Assembly: GCF_007120195.1 (NCBI RefSeq)
Contig: NZ_SKOG01000218.1
Coordinates: 1-34,471 of the forward strand
DNA: 34,471 nucleotides
Direction: 5' to 3'
Source: Aquisalimonas sp.
Lineage (GTDB): Bacteria; Pseudomonadota; Gammaproteobacteria; Nitrococcales; Aquisalimonadaceae
In this document: positions 8,246 through 15,994 of the stretch, piece by piece
Layout: every line of letters begins with the position of its first letter
Numbering within the stretch: the stretch's first letter is position 1
Position numbers and translations under genes: made by a program
Notes under the pieces: generated by a model
Told to the model about the DNA's origin: nothing
What the model saw: the letters and a program-made list of their open reading frames with translations, nothing else
The model's database searches: none

Positions 8246-9721
8246 ATGCGCGCATTCGTCTGGAGGCTTGGTGTTACCCTCGGCCTCGGTAGTGCCCTAT
8301 TGATCAATGGCCAGAGTCTGGCCGGCGGCGACCGCATGGATCTCAGCGAGGCTTACCGCCTTGCGGTGGAGCAGGATCCCAGCCTGCGCGCCGCCCAGGC
8401 GCGGTTGCGGGCAAGCGAGGAGCTGCAACCCCAGGCGCGCGCCCTGTTTCTGCCCCGCATCAACCTGGAAGCCGGCGTCAACCAGAATTGGGAGAACCAA
8501 GAATTCGGCGACCTGGGGCGCGATAGTGCCGACTTCCAGAGCTGGTCCGCCGGGGTCACCCTGACGCAGCCGCTATTCCGCCGGGAGAGTTTTGCCCTGG
8601 CCGACCAGGCCGACATTCTGCAGAACCAGGCCGGCCTGCAATATGCGCAGAGCCAGCAGGCTATTCTCCTGCGCGTGAGCGAAGTCTACTTCGACACGCT
8701 ACTGGCCCAAGACACACTACGGTTCACGGAAGCCGAGCTGGAAGCCGTCGAGTCGGAGCTGCGCCGTGCAGAACGCGCCCTGGAGGTCGGCAGTGGCACC
8801 GTCACGGACCGTGATGAGGCGCAGGCCCGTTTCGATCAGGTTGAGGCGCAACGACTGCGCGCGGAGAACGACCTCCGGGTCGCCCGCCAGAATCTGCGCA
8901 GCGTGATCGGTCAGCCACCGCGCGAGTTGGCAGAACTGCGCGAGGATTTTACCGCCCAACCCCCCTCGCCGGACTCCGCGGATATCTGGGCCGACCGCGC
9001 CGAACGCAACAATCTGAACGTGCGCCTGGCTGAAGGCGAGTTCGAGCGCTCGCGCACCGAGATCCGACGGGTACGCGGCGAGCGTTTCCCCCGCGTCGAT
9101 CTGGTTGCCAGTTACGGCCGCAATTACCAGAGCGACAGCCTTGGCTTTCGACAACCAGGTGCGACGCAACCGGGGTTCGATGGCGCCATCGACGCAGAAC
9201 AGACGACTGTGGGGCTGCAACTCACCATGCCGCTGTACGCCGGCGGCTCGGCATCATCCCAGGTGCGCGAAGCCCAGGCCGAGCGGGACGCCTTCTTCGA
9301 GGACTCCATTGACGCCAAGCGCCAGGCCAGCCTGGAGGCGGAGTCCGCCTACCTGAACCTGGTCTCCAATCTGCGCCAGATCAGTGCCTTCGAACAGGCG
9401 CTGCAATCGGTCATGAGCACGGAACGCTCGACCCGCCGCGGCCTGGAAGTCGGTCTTCGCACCACCCTGGACGTGCTCAACGTCCAGCGCGACCGCTTTG
9501 CCACCCAACGGGATCTGGCGCAGGCGCGGTATAACTACCTGCTCAACTACCTTCAACTTCAGGTCGCCGTCGGCTCCGCCGTGGACGCGTCCACCATCGA
9601 CGACGTGAATTTCTTCCTGGCTGACGAGGCGGCCGACGAAATCGAGGACCTCTCCAGTCTCGATGAGGTGGAAACTCCCGAAGACCCGGACAGGCTGGAG
9701 CAGGATAACGACCTGGAATGA
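8246..9721 (+). CDS. TolC-family outer-membrane channel protein
   Basis: Trimeric outer-membrane tunnel protein for type I secretion or efflux. From ATG 8246 the product is 491 residues with a signal peptide (basic MRAFVWR, hydrophobic core, cleavage near SLAG). The mature part has the two repeated halves of TolC: a first 'LSEAYRLAVEQDPSLRAAQARLRAS' helix, VTLTQPLFRRESFA, a long coiled coil 'ESELRRAERALEVGSGTVTDRDEAQARFDQVEA', then LQLTMPLYAGG and 'RGLEVGLRTTLDVLNVQRDRF' in the second half. An acidic tail follows (after about residue 455). In-frame starts at 8183 and 8228 exist, but 8246 places the signal peptide at the N-terminus. It is followed four bases later by the peptidase-like lipoprotein, so the two are probably co-expressed. 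No inner-membrane transporter or adaptor is adjacent. Confidence 0.92.
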   Translation: MRAFVWRLGVTLGLGSALLINGQSLAGGDRMDLSEAYRLAVEQDPSLRAAQARLRASEELQPQARALFLPRINLEAGVNQNWENQEFGDLGRDSADFQSWSAGVTLTQPLFRRESFALADQADILQNQAGLQYAQSQQAILLRVSEVYFDTLLAQDTLRFTEAELEAVESELRRAERALEVGSGTVTDRDEAQARFDQVEAQRLRAENDLRVARQNLRSVIGQPPRELAELREDFTAQPPSPDSADIWADRAERNNLNVRLAEGEFERSRTEIRRVRGERFPRVDLVASYGRNYQSDSLGFRQPGATQPGFDGAIDAEQTTVGLQLTMPLYAGGSASSQVREAQAERDAFFEDSIDAKRQASLEAESAYLNLVSNLRQISAFEQALQSVMSTERSTRRGLEVGLRTTLDVLNVQRDRFATQRDLAQARYNYLLNYLQLQVAVGSAVDASTIDDVNFFLADEAADEIEDLSSLDEVETPEDPDRLEQDNDLE

Positions 9722-9725
9722 CGCC

Positions 9726-10718
9726 ATGAAAAAGCGCCTGGCGGCGGCCGGATCCCTGTCCCGGTGGCTGCCGGCCGTGCTCCTGGTGCTCTCACTCGGC
9801 GGCTGTGCCGCCTTGACCGCGCTCGACCCGGACGAGGCATTCAGCGAACCGCCGCAGGCGGTGGAGCTGACCGATGTGCCCCACCACCCGCAGGAGGCGT
9901 TGCAATGCGGACCGGCCGCTCTGGCGGCAATGCTCCAGTGGAGCGGCCACGACGTTGCGCCCGAGACCTTGAAACCGGACCTTTTCGTCCCCGCCCGGAG
10001 AGGCACCTTTCAGAGCGAGATCAAGGCACAGTCCCGTGCCCGGGACCGCGTCCCTTATCGGATCCCAGGCACCCACGATGCCATTGTCGCCGAGCTGCAC
10101 GCCGGCAACCCGGTCATGGTCTTCCAGAACCTGGGCCTGGGCTGGCTACCCGTGTGGCATTACGCCGTGGTGGTCGGCTACAAACCGGACAACCACGCGT
10201 ATGTCCTCCGGTCTGGTGAGCACAAGCGCCAGATCACAACGCTGGACCGCTTCCGCCGCACCTGGGAGCGCGGTGATAACTGGGCCATCGTGGTCGTTCG
10301 CCCCGACGAGCTGCCCGCCACGGCGCAACCTGCCCACTGGCTGCGCGCTGGCCTCGACCTGGAGGAGACGGGTCGCGCCAGTGCAGCGCGCGCTGCCTAC
10401 GAGCGCGGCCGTGCACACTGGCCGCGGCACGGCGGCTTCCATGTCGCCCTGGTCAATCTGCATCACGGCGAAGGCGACGCACGGGGCGCGGCGGCCGCCG
10501 CCCGCCGGGGGCTCGATGAAGCCGAAAGCCTGCGTGGCGTACTCAACAACAACCTTGCCATGCTCCTGCTGGAGCAGGGGCGGTACGCGGACGCGGAAAA
10601 CAAGGCCCGGGCAGCGCTGGAAGTCGACAGCCCATTCACCGACGCCTTCAAGGACACGCTGGAGACCATTTGCCAGCAACGCACAGACGGCGCCGCCTGC
10701 GACGCGCAAGCCGACTGA
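9726..10718 (+). CDS. C39-like cysteine peptidase lipoprotein with TPR repeats (PA2778-like)
   Basis: A 330-residue predicted lipoprotein. The signal peptide ends in LGGC, making C27 the lipid-attachment cysteine. Residues about 46-195 are a papain-like C39 domain: Q60-C61 in LQCGPAALAAML and H145 in VWHYAVVVGY are the expected oxyanion glutamine, nucleophile and base; the third residue is not obvious. Residues about 200-315 form two or three TPR-like repeats (AGLDLEETGRASAARAAYERG, NNLAMLLLEQGRYADAENKARAALE). Both features recall the PA2778 family of Pseudomonas, whose role is unknown to me. The start ATG is four bases after the TolC-family stop. C39 domains normally cleave double-glycine leaders of exported peptides, so the pairing with a TolC channel is suggestive, but a free lipoprotein version facing the periplasm is not the classic arrangement. 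Confidence 0.85.
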   Translation: MKKRLAAAGSLSRWLPAVLLVLSLGGCAALTALDPDEAFSEPPQAVELTDVPHHPQEALQCGPAALAAMLQWSGHDVAPETLKPDLFVPARRGTFQSEIKAQSRARDRVPYRIPGTHDAIVAELHAGNPVMVFQNLGLGWLPVWHYAVVVGYKPDNHAYVLRSGEHKRQITTLDRFRRTWERGDNWAIVVVRPDELPATAQPAHWLRAGLDLEETGRASAARAAYERGRAHWPRHGGFHVALVNLHHGEGDARGAAAAARRGLDEAESLRGVLNNNLAMLLLEQGRYADAENKARAALEVDSPFTDAFKDTLETICQQRTDGAACDAQAD

Positions 10719-10777
10719 CGGGCGCCAGGATTGTTACACTGGTGGCGGATCGCTCACTCGCCTCACCGGAGGGCCCA

Positions 10778-11023
10778 ATGGACGAACAGACCCGCACCGA
10801 ACTGGAAGCCGCCGCATTCCGTCAGCTCGTCAGTCACTTGCGGGAGCGCACGGACGTCCAAAACCTGGACCTCATGAACCTCGCCGGTTTCTGCCGTAAC
10901 TGTCTATCCAAGTGGTACCGCGCCGCCGCCGAGCAGCGCGGCGTGGTCATGACCGACGAGGAGGCAAAGGAGATCATCTACGGCATGCCGTACAGCGAGT
11001 GGAAGGAGAAGTACCAGAAGTAG
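10778..11023 (+). CDS. DUF1244 family small protein
   Basis: An 81-residue protein with the DUF1244 signature: a helical N-terminus, then NLAGFCRNCLSKWY with C39 and C42, and a closing MTDEEAKEIIYGMPYSEWKEKYQ. The cysteine pair could bind a metal or form a disulfide, but no function is known. The ATG at 10778 is chosen because GGAGGG lies at 10768-10773 and the family begins here; 36 upstream in-frame codons are dominated by arginine and unlike the family. It is 59 bases from the lipoprotein gene and may be transcribed with it. Confidence 0.88.
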   Translation: MDEQTRTELEAAAFRQLVSHLRERTDVQNLDLMNLAGFCRNCLSKWYRAAAEQRGVVMTDEEAKEIIYGMPYSEWKEKYQK

Positions 11024-11068
11024 CAACACGCCCTGAATCCGGCCAGATCGAGTGCAGCGCGAGTCACA

Positions 11069-11086
11069 ATGATATAAGATAACGAT
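11069..11086 (+). promoter_or_regulatory. weak Zur-box-like / -10-like site
   Basis: ATGATATA, one base, then GATAAC resembles a degenerate Zur palindrome: seven of eight positions match on the left arm and about five on the right, with a one-base offset. It also contains TATAAG, which could be a plain -10 box for the gene at 11112. No convincing -35 box accompanies it. Confidence 0.3.
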
Positions 11087-11111
11087 TTTCGCTCGGACAA
11101 TCCCGGACCCC

Positions 11112-13706
11112 ATGCCCCGCGTCGTGATCGCCGCCACCGCCGGCCTGTTCCTGCTGTCCGGCTTCGCCGCCCTGGTATACCAAGTCCTATGGGTCCGGGA
11201 GTTGGGGCTGCTGTTCGGCAACACCGCCCAAGCTGCCGCCCTGGCCATCGCCATTTTCTTCGCCGGCCTGGCCGCGGGGGGCTGGCTCTGGGGGCGGCTC
11301 GCTCCAACGGTCCGGTCTCCGCTCAGGGCTTTCGGACTGCTTGAGCTTGGCGTGGCCGCGACGGCCCTGGGCCACTTCTTTCTGCTAGACCTCTACCACA
11401 TGGTTTATCCATGGCTTTTCGCGGCGACCGGTGGAGCCGAGTGGGCGGTATCTGCCCTGCGTGCTGGCCTCGGAGCCGTCATCTTGTTTCCGCCCGCATT
11501 CCTGATGGGTGGAACACTGCCGATGATGGGCCAGCACCTGGTCCGAACGACTGGCCGGCTCGCCACCACCGGCACCGCCGTCTACGCCCTCAACACCTTC
11601 GGCTCCGCCCTCGGTGCCCTGGCCGCCGGATTCATCCTGCCGCCGGCACTCGGGTTCAACGGCGCCTACCTCCTGGCCATCGGCATTGACGCGGGCGTCG
11701 GCGTCGCCGCAATCCTGCTCGCGCTGTGTGCCGTATCAGCAGCCACCGCCGCCCGCAGTGGCACAAAGCAGCGGCGTGAGCGGGAACGGAGGTTGCGGCG
11801 GCAAACGCGACCCACCCCCGCTGTCACCGAGGCAGATGCCGCGTTGCCTCATCGCCTGATCTTGCTGGTTGCCCTGGTGTCCGGTCTGGCCACCCTGGGT
11901 GTGGAGGTGCTGTGGACCCGCCTGTTCGCCCAGGTGCTGCAGAACTCGGTGTACACGTACGCCGTGGTGCTGGTGGCGTTTCTCATGGCGTTGTCCCTGG
12001 GATCGCTGGTCGCGAACGCCCTGGCCCGCCTGTCCCGCCCGGCGCCCCGTCACCTGCTGCTGGCCATGCTGGCGGCGTCAGCCGCGGTGACGGCGGCCTC
12101 ACCCTGGGCATTCCATGCGGTCACGGGAGGCCTCGCCTACGTCGGTCCGGGAGCTTCGTGGCTGGAATACCTGGCGGCGGTGTCGGTGGTGGCGCTGCTG
12201 GTGATGGTGCTGCCGGGGATTCTGCTCGGGCTGACGCTGCCCTATCTGCTTCGGCTCGCCGAGGCAGCCAATCCGCAGCCGGGGGAGATCCTGGGGCGCC
12301 TGGTCGCGGTAAACACCACCGGCGCCATTCTCGGCTCCCTGGCGGCCGGTTTCGTTCTGCTCCCCTGGCTTGGCGTCACCGGTAGCCTGCTTGTCCTCGC
12401 GGGGCTATACCCCCTGCTGATGTTGCCGCTGATCCTCCGCGAGCCGCTGCCGTGGCACCGGCGGGTGGCGTGGGCCGCGCCGGCGGCCCTGGCCGCCGGT
12501 GTGCTCCTGACAGTGCGGGTCGATGGGCCTGCCGCAACGCGGGTGGATGCGTCCGCCGGCGAGGCGCTCGTCGAGGTAATCGAAGGCACCCACGCGACCG
12601 CTGCTGTCATCGAGCGCGGCCCCCATCGCCTGATCCGGGTCAACAATTTCTACACGCTGGGCGGCACGGGGGCCCTGGAGTCCGAGCGCAACCAGACTCT
12701 GATCCCCATGCTGACGCACCCGGCGCCGCGCTCGGTCTTTTATCTGGGCATGGGGACCGGCATCACAGCGGGTACATCGTTGCTGTTCCCGGTGGAGCGA
12801 GTGGATGTCTGCGAGCTGCTGCCCGAAGTGGTGGAACTCGCCGAGCGGCATTTCGAGCCCTGGACCCAGGGGCTGTTCAGTGACGCGCGCGTGGACGTGC
12901 GCGCGGAGGACGGCCACCACTGCCTGCGCCACGCGGACACGGACTACGACCTGATCATCAGCGATCTCTTCACCCCCTGGAAGGCGGGCACCGGCAACCT
13001 ATACACCTTGGAGCACTATCGCCTGGGTCGCGAACGCCTGGCGGACAATGGACTGTTCGTCCAGTGGCTCCCCTTGTACCAGCTGACCGAGGGGGAGTTC
13101 TCGACCATCGCACGGACCATGCAGGCGGCGTTTCCGCAGGTGGTCATGTGGCGCGGAGATCTCTTCGCCGACGGCTCCATCGTCGCCCTGGTGGGAACCG
13201 AGGAAGGCGTGACGGTCAATCCCGACGCGCTGGTGGAGCACGGACGCTCCTTGGCCAATAATCCCGCGCTGCCCGACGATCTGCTGCAAGCGGTGAGCTT
13301 GCGGTTCTATGCCGGGAACATCAGCGAAAGCACCCTGTTCGACGATGCGCCGCTCAACACCCGCGACCGCCCCGTGATCGAATACGCCGCGCCGCGGAGC
13401 CAGCGGCGGGTCCAGGCGGGTGAGGACACCTGGATGATCGGCTCACAGCTCGGCCTTCTGTACCAGCAACTGGCCGAGGAGACTTCGCCGGCGCGGGACC
13501 CCTACCTGGCACCGCTGGACCGGGCCGGCCATGACTACGTGCATGCAGGCCGGCATTACTACTTCTATAACGTGCTGCGGCTGAACAATCAGGAGGACCT
13601 CGCTCAGGCCCAGTTGCAGCGTTTCCTGGAGCTTACGCCATTTGATCAGCCGCCGCCCGCTCCGGACAGCCCCGACACCCGTTCACGCTGGGAGGAAGGC
13701 CGCTGA
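11112..13706 (+). CDS. membrane / spermidine-synthase-like fusion protein
   Basis: An 864-residue fusion. Residues 1 to about 455 hold two similar membrane halves, each opening with a comparable motif (LVYQVLWVRELGLLFGN and LGVEVLWTRLFAQVLQN) and containing several hydrophobic helices; a basic linker (KQRRERERRLRRQ) separates them. From about 480 a soluble domain with the spermidine synthase fold follows: nucleotide-binding GMGTG at 546-550, an acidic strand end in VDVCELLPEVVELA, and D618 in ISDLFTPW at the catalytic position. The glycine loop is GMGTGIT rather than the GGGDGG of true SpeE, so polyamine synthesis is not assured. Such fusions are widespread and poorly characterised. It runs up to 11 bases from the convergent znuB gene. 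Confidence 0.85.
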   Translation: MPRVVIAATAGLFLLSGFAALVYQVLWVRELGLLFGNTAQAAALAIAIFFAGLAAGGWLWGRLAPTVRSPLRAFGLLELGVAATALGHFFLLDLYHMVYPWLFAATGGAEWAVSALRAGLGAVILFPPAFLMGGTLPMMGQHLVRTTGRLATTGTAVYALNTFGSALGALAAGFILPPALGFNGAYLLAIGIDAGVGVAAILLALCAVSAATAARSGTKQRRERERRLRRQTRPTPAVTEADAALPHRLILLVALVSGLATLGVEVLWTRLFAQVLQNSVYTYAVVLVAFLMALSLGSLVANALARLSRPAPRHLLLAMLAASAAVTAASPWAFHAVTGGLAYVGPGASWLEYLAAVSVVALLVMVLPGILLGLTLPYLLRLAEAANPQPGEILGRLVAVNTTGAILGSLAAGFVLLPWLGVTGSLLVLAGLYPLLMLPLILREPLPWHRRVAWAAPAALAAGVLLTVRVDGPAATRVDASAGEALVEVIEGTHATAAVIERGPHRLIRVNNFYTLGGTGALESERNQTLIPMLTHPAPRSVFYLGMGTGITAGTSLLFPVERVDVCELLPEVVELAERHFEPWTQGLFSDARVDVRAEDGHHCLRHADTDYDLIISDLFTPWKAGTGNLYTLEHYRLGRERLADNGLFVQWLPLYQLTEGEFSTIARTMQAAFPQVVMWRGDLFADGSIVALVGTEEGVTVNPDALVEHGRSLANNPALPDDLLQAVSLRFYAGNISESTLFDDAPLNTRDRPVIEYAAPRSQRRVQAGEDTWMIGSQLGLLYQQLAEETSPARDPYLAPLDRAGHDYVHAGRHYYFYNVLRLNNQEDLAQAQLQRFLELTPFDQPPPAPDSPDTRSRWEEGR

Positions 13707-13712
13707 GCCTTC
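13695..13712. terminator. small hairpin between convergent genes
   Basis: GAAGGC and GCCTTC form a six-base-pair stem with a six-base loop that contains the stop codon of the fusion gene. The two convergent genes are only 11 bases apart, so this is the only candidate for a shared terminator, but it lacks a T-run on either side. Confidence 0.3.
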
Positions 13713-13717
13713 GGGGT

Positions 13718-14506
13718 TCAACGCCACCGCGGCAGCAGACGCAGAATCGCCAGCACCACGACGATGGCGACGAGCGTGGGGCCAAAGGGCAGATCACCGA
13801 CCAGCGCCATGACGAAGGCGACCAGGTACGCCGCAATCCCGATCAGCATCGTAAGCAGCAAGGCAACCCGCCACCCGGGTGCGAGGGCGAAGGCCACCCA
13901 TGGGGCAATGAAGATCAGGGCGAAAGAGGCCATCACCCCCATGGCCATGGACGCTAGCGCCACAGCGGCCGCGACCAGGATGTTAAAGCCAAAGCCGAGC
14001 ATGGCGACGGGGCGACCATTGGCGCGATCTTGCCCGGGAAACAGGCGCGCCCGCAGCAGGTGGGGAGAGAGCCAGGGCATGACAGTCGCGAACACCACAG
14101 CGAATACCAGCGCCGTGACCAACTGCTCGATGCCGGTGAAGTAGAGCTGGCCGTCCACCAGGGTCTGCGCGAGGGTGCGGGCGTGGTGGCCGAACTGAGA
14201 CCCAAGGATCATCGCGGCCCAGCCGCCGAGAATCATGACGGCATACAGGTCGTTGCCGGTGCGCCGCACCAGCCCGCGCGCCGCCACGCCGCCCCCCGCC
14301 ACGCCAAGTGCCGCCAGCACCGGTGGCAGACCCATCAGGCTGCCAACGACGCCCCCGGCACCGCCAAGGTGCGCAAACCCCAGCGCCGCAAGCCACTCCT
14401 CGCGCATGCGCAGGTACAGGCCGAGTACCGGAAGCACCACCGCAAAGACCAGGCCGGTGAAAAACGGCAGCCTGAAGAGTGGATCAAACAGCAGATCCCA
14501 CGGCAT
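13718..14506 (-). CDS. znuB: zinc ABC transporter permease ZnuB
   Basis: A 262-residue ABC-3 family permease that forms the membrane channel of the zinc importer. It shows about eight hydrophobic segments with family motifs such as FTGLVFAVVLPVLGLYLRMREEW, FAHLGGAGG and LYAVMILGGWAAMILG, and a late FALIFIAPWVAFALA stretch. Its start codon overlaps the stop of the ATPase gene by one base (ATGA), so translation is coupled. It ends the zinc operon. Length and topology are normal for ZnuB. Zinc rather than manganese specificity is inferred from the Zur operator and the His-rich barrel gene at the head of the operon. Confidence 0.9.
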   Translation of the reverse strand: MPWDLLFDPLFRLPFFTGLVFAVVLPVLGLYLRMREEWLAALGFAHLGGAGGVVGSLMGLPPVLAALGVAGGGVAARGLVRRTGNDLYAVMILGGWAAMILGSQFGHHARTLAQTLVDGQLYFTGIEQLVTALVFAVVFATVMPWLSPHLLRARLFPGQDRANGRPVAMLGFGFNILVAAAVALASMAMGVMASFALIFIAPWVAFALAPGWRVALLLTMLIGIAAYLVAFVMALVGDLPFGPTLVAIVVVLAILRLLPRWR

Positions 14507-15081
14507 CAGGCGATCTCCACCATACGGTCCGCGACCTGCTCCAGGAAATCCCGTTCGTGGGAGATCACCAGGGCGGCCCGGCCCGGTGCCAGGGCGCGCA
14601 GGGTTTCCGTCAGTAACGCTTCGCCGTCGGGATCCAGGTTGTTGGTGGGCTCGTCAAGCAGGAGGAGCTCCGCCGGGTGGCCGATGGCGCACCATACGAA
14701 CAGCAGCTGCTGCTCCCCGCCGCTCAGCCGATCGACCCGCACATCGAGCAGGGCCTTGAGCCGCGCCGGCAAATCAGCCGGCGCCACATCCATCAACCGC
14801 ACAACCTCGCGCACACGAAGCGGGATCTCGCCGCTGCTGGGATCCAGGTTCAGGCCGGACTGTGCCTGATACGCCACCCGCAACCCTTCACGGCGCGTCA
14901 CCGTCCCGGCAAAGACTCGCGCCCCGCCGGTGAGGACACGCATGATGGTGGACTTGCCGCAGCCATTCGGGCCGGCGAGTCCGACGACCTCGCCGGCCCC
15001 CACGGAAAAGCCGAGGGGCCCGACAACGGGCCCCTCGTAACCGGCCTGCAGGCCGTCGAAAGTCAGCAAACGTTCAGCCAT
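14506..15081 (-). CDS. znuC: zinc ABC transporter ATP-binding protein ZnuC (short form)
   Basis: A 191-residue ABC ATPase that would power zinc import through ZnuB. All nucleotide-binding motifs are present: Walker A GPNGCGKST (37-45), signature LSGGE (119-123), Walker B LLLLDEP ending D143-E144, and the switch histidine in ISHERDF (H175). It is about 60 residues shorter than E. coli ZnuC, ending soon after the H-loop. The TNNLDPDGE and SHERDFL wording resembles compact ABC-F or lipoprotein-type ATPases, but the gene overlaps its neighbours on both sides by a single base and is clearly part of the znu operon. The start at 15081 is set by the TAATG overlap with the znuA stop. Confidence 0.85.
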   Translation of the reverse strand: MAERLLTFDGLQAGYEGPVVGPLGFSVGAGEVVGLAGPNGCGKSTIMRVLTGGARVFAGTVTRREGLRVAYQAQSGLNLDPSSGEIPLRVREVVRLMDVAPADLPARLKALLDVRVDRLSGGEQQLLFVWCAIGHPAELLLLDEPTNNLDPDGEALLTETLRALAPGRAALVISHERDFLEQVADRMVEIA

Positions 15082-15980
15082 TAGTCCAAGGGAGAGCGCA
15101 ACGCCTCCACCCACTGCTCCAGCAGCGCAAAGTAGTCATCGGCGTCGCCACCGATCTCCACGCCGTTCATCAGCGTGTAGTACTCCCAACCGAGCTGTTC
15201 GGCCACGAACTGCGCGTGGTCCTCGCGCTGATAGGGATAACGGATAATGACGCCGTCTTGCCCCTCCAGATCACGGATCAGCGAGCGCAGGTGCGACCCC
15301 GTCGGCGGTACGCCGGGCACTGGCTCAAGGTAATCGAGATCCGGCACCCCGAGGCGTTCGAGCAGGTACGTGGCATCGGCATGATACAGAACCACGCCGG
15401 GTGCGCCATCCACACTCTCGCGCCATTGCGCCACGTGCTCTTCGGCGCGCTCGGCGAACGCCCGGGCGTTGCTCTCGTAGGTTTCGGCGTTGGCAGCGTC
15501 CTTGTTCGCGAGGCGGCCGGCCAATGCCTCGGCCACTTCCCCCATGCGGATCGGGTCCAGGTAGACGTGCGGGTTGCCCGCCGGGTGCACGTCGCCCCGC
15601 GAGCGGTCCGCCGGACCACCGCCACCGAGCAGCTCCACCTGCGCCGCGGCCTCGAAATATCCGCTCTGGCCCGCCCGCACGCCCGGGTTGTTGGCGCCGC
15701 GAATCGCGGCGGGCAGCCAGCCATCCTCCAATTCGGCGCCCACGGATACCACCAGATCGGCGCCACGGATGGCGGCCATCATGGACGGACGCGCCTCAAG
15801 AAAGTGCGCATCGCGATCCGGCGGCGCCATGGTGGTGACATCCACATGCTCGCCGCCCACGTGCTTCGCGAGCATGCCCATGTTGGAGGTGGTGGCGGCG
15901 ATGTCCAGCGCCTGCGCCGCCGGTGCGACGGCAAGCGCCGCACTCAGCAGGCCTGTCAGGATCGTGCGTTTCGGCATCAT
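15081..15980 (-). CDS. znuA: periplasmic zinc-binding protein ZnuA
   Basis: A 299-residue cluster A-I solute-binding protein that captures zinc in the periplasm for ZnuBC. The signal peptide ends near AQA (residues 22-24). Likely metal ligands are H59 in PPDRDAHF, H138 in GNPHVYLDP and H200 in LYHADATYLLERLG. The long His/Asp-rich loop of classic ZnuA is missing; the His-rich segment of this operon sits instead in the outer-membrane protein encoded just upstream. Two tandem ATGs (15980, 15977) follow GGGAG; the first is used here. It lies 14 bases after the barrel gene. Manganese specificity is possible for the family but disfavoured by the Zur control. Confidence 0.9.
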   Translation of the reverse strand: MMPKRTILTGLLSAALAVAPAAQALDIAATTSNMGMLAKHVGGEHVDVTTMAPPDRDAHFLEARPSMMAAIRGADLVVSVGAELEDGWLPAAIRGANNPGVRAGQSGYFEAAAQVELLGGGGPADRSRGDVHPAGNPHVYLDPIRMGEVAEALAGRLANKDAANAETYESNARAFAERAEEHVAQWRESVDGAPGVVLYHADATYLLERLGVPDLDYLEPVPGVPPTGSHLRSLIRDLEGQDGVIIRYPYQREDHAQFVAEQLGWEYYTLMNGVEIGGDADDYFALLEQWVEALRSPLD

Positions 15981-15994
15981 TACTGCTCCCTCGC

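Noticed and set aside
11071-11085. GATATAAGATAACGA, nearly shared with 7417-7430
   Set aside because: The 7417 copy is explained by the -10 box of the etfBA promoter on the other strand; the similarity is probably chance.
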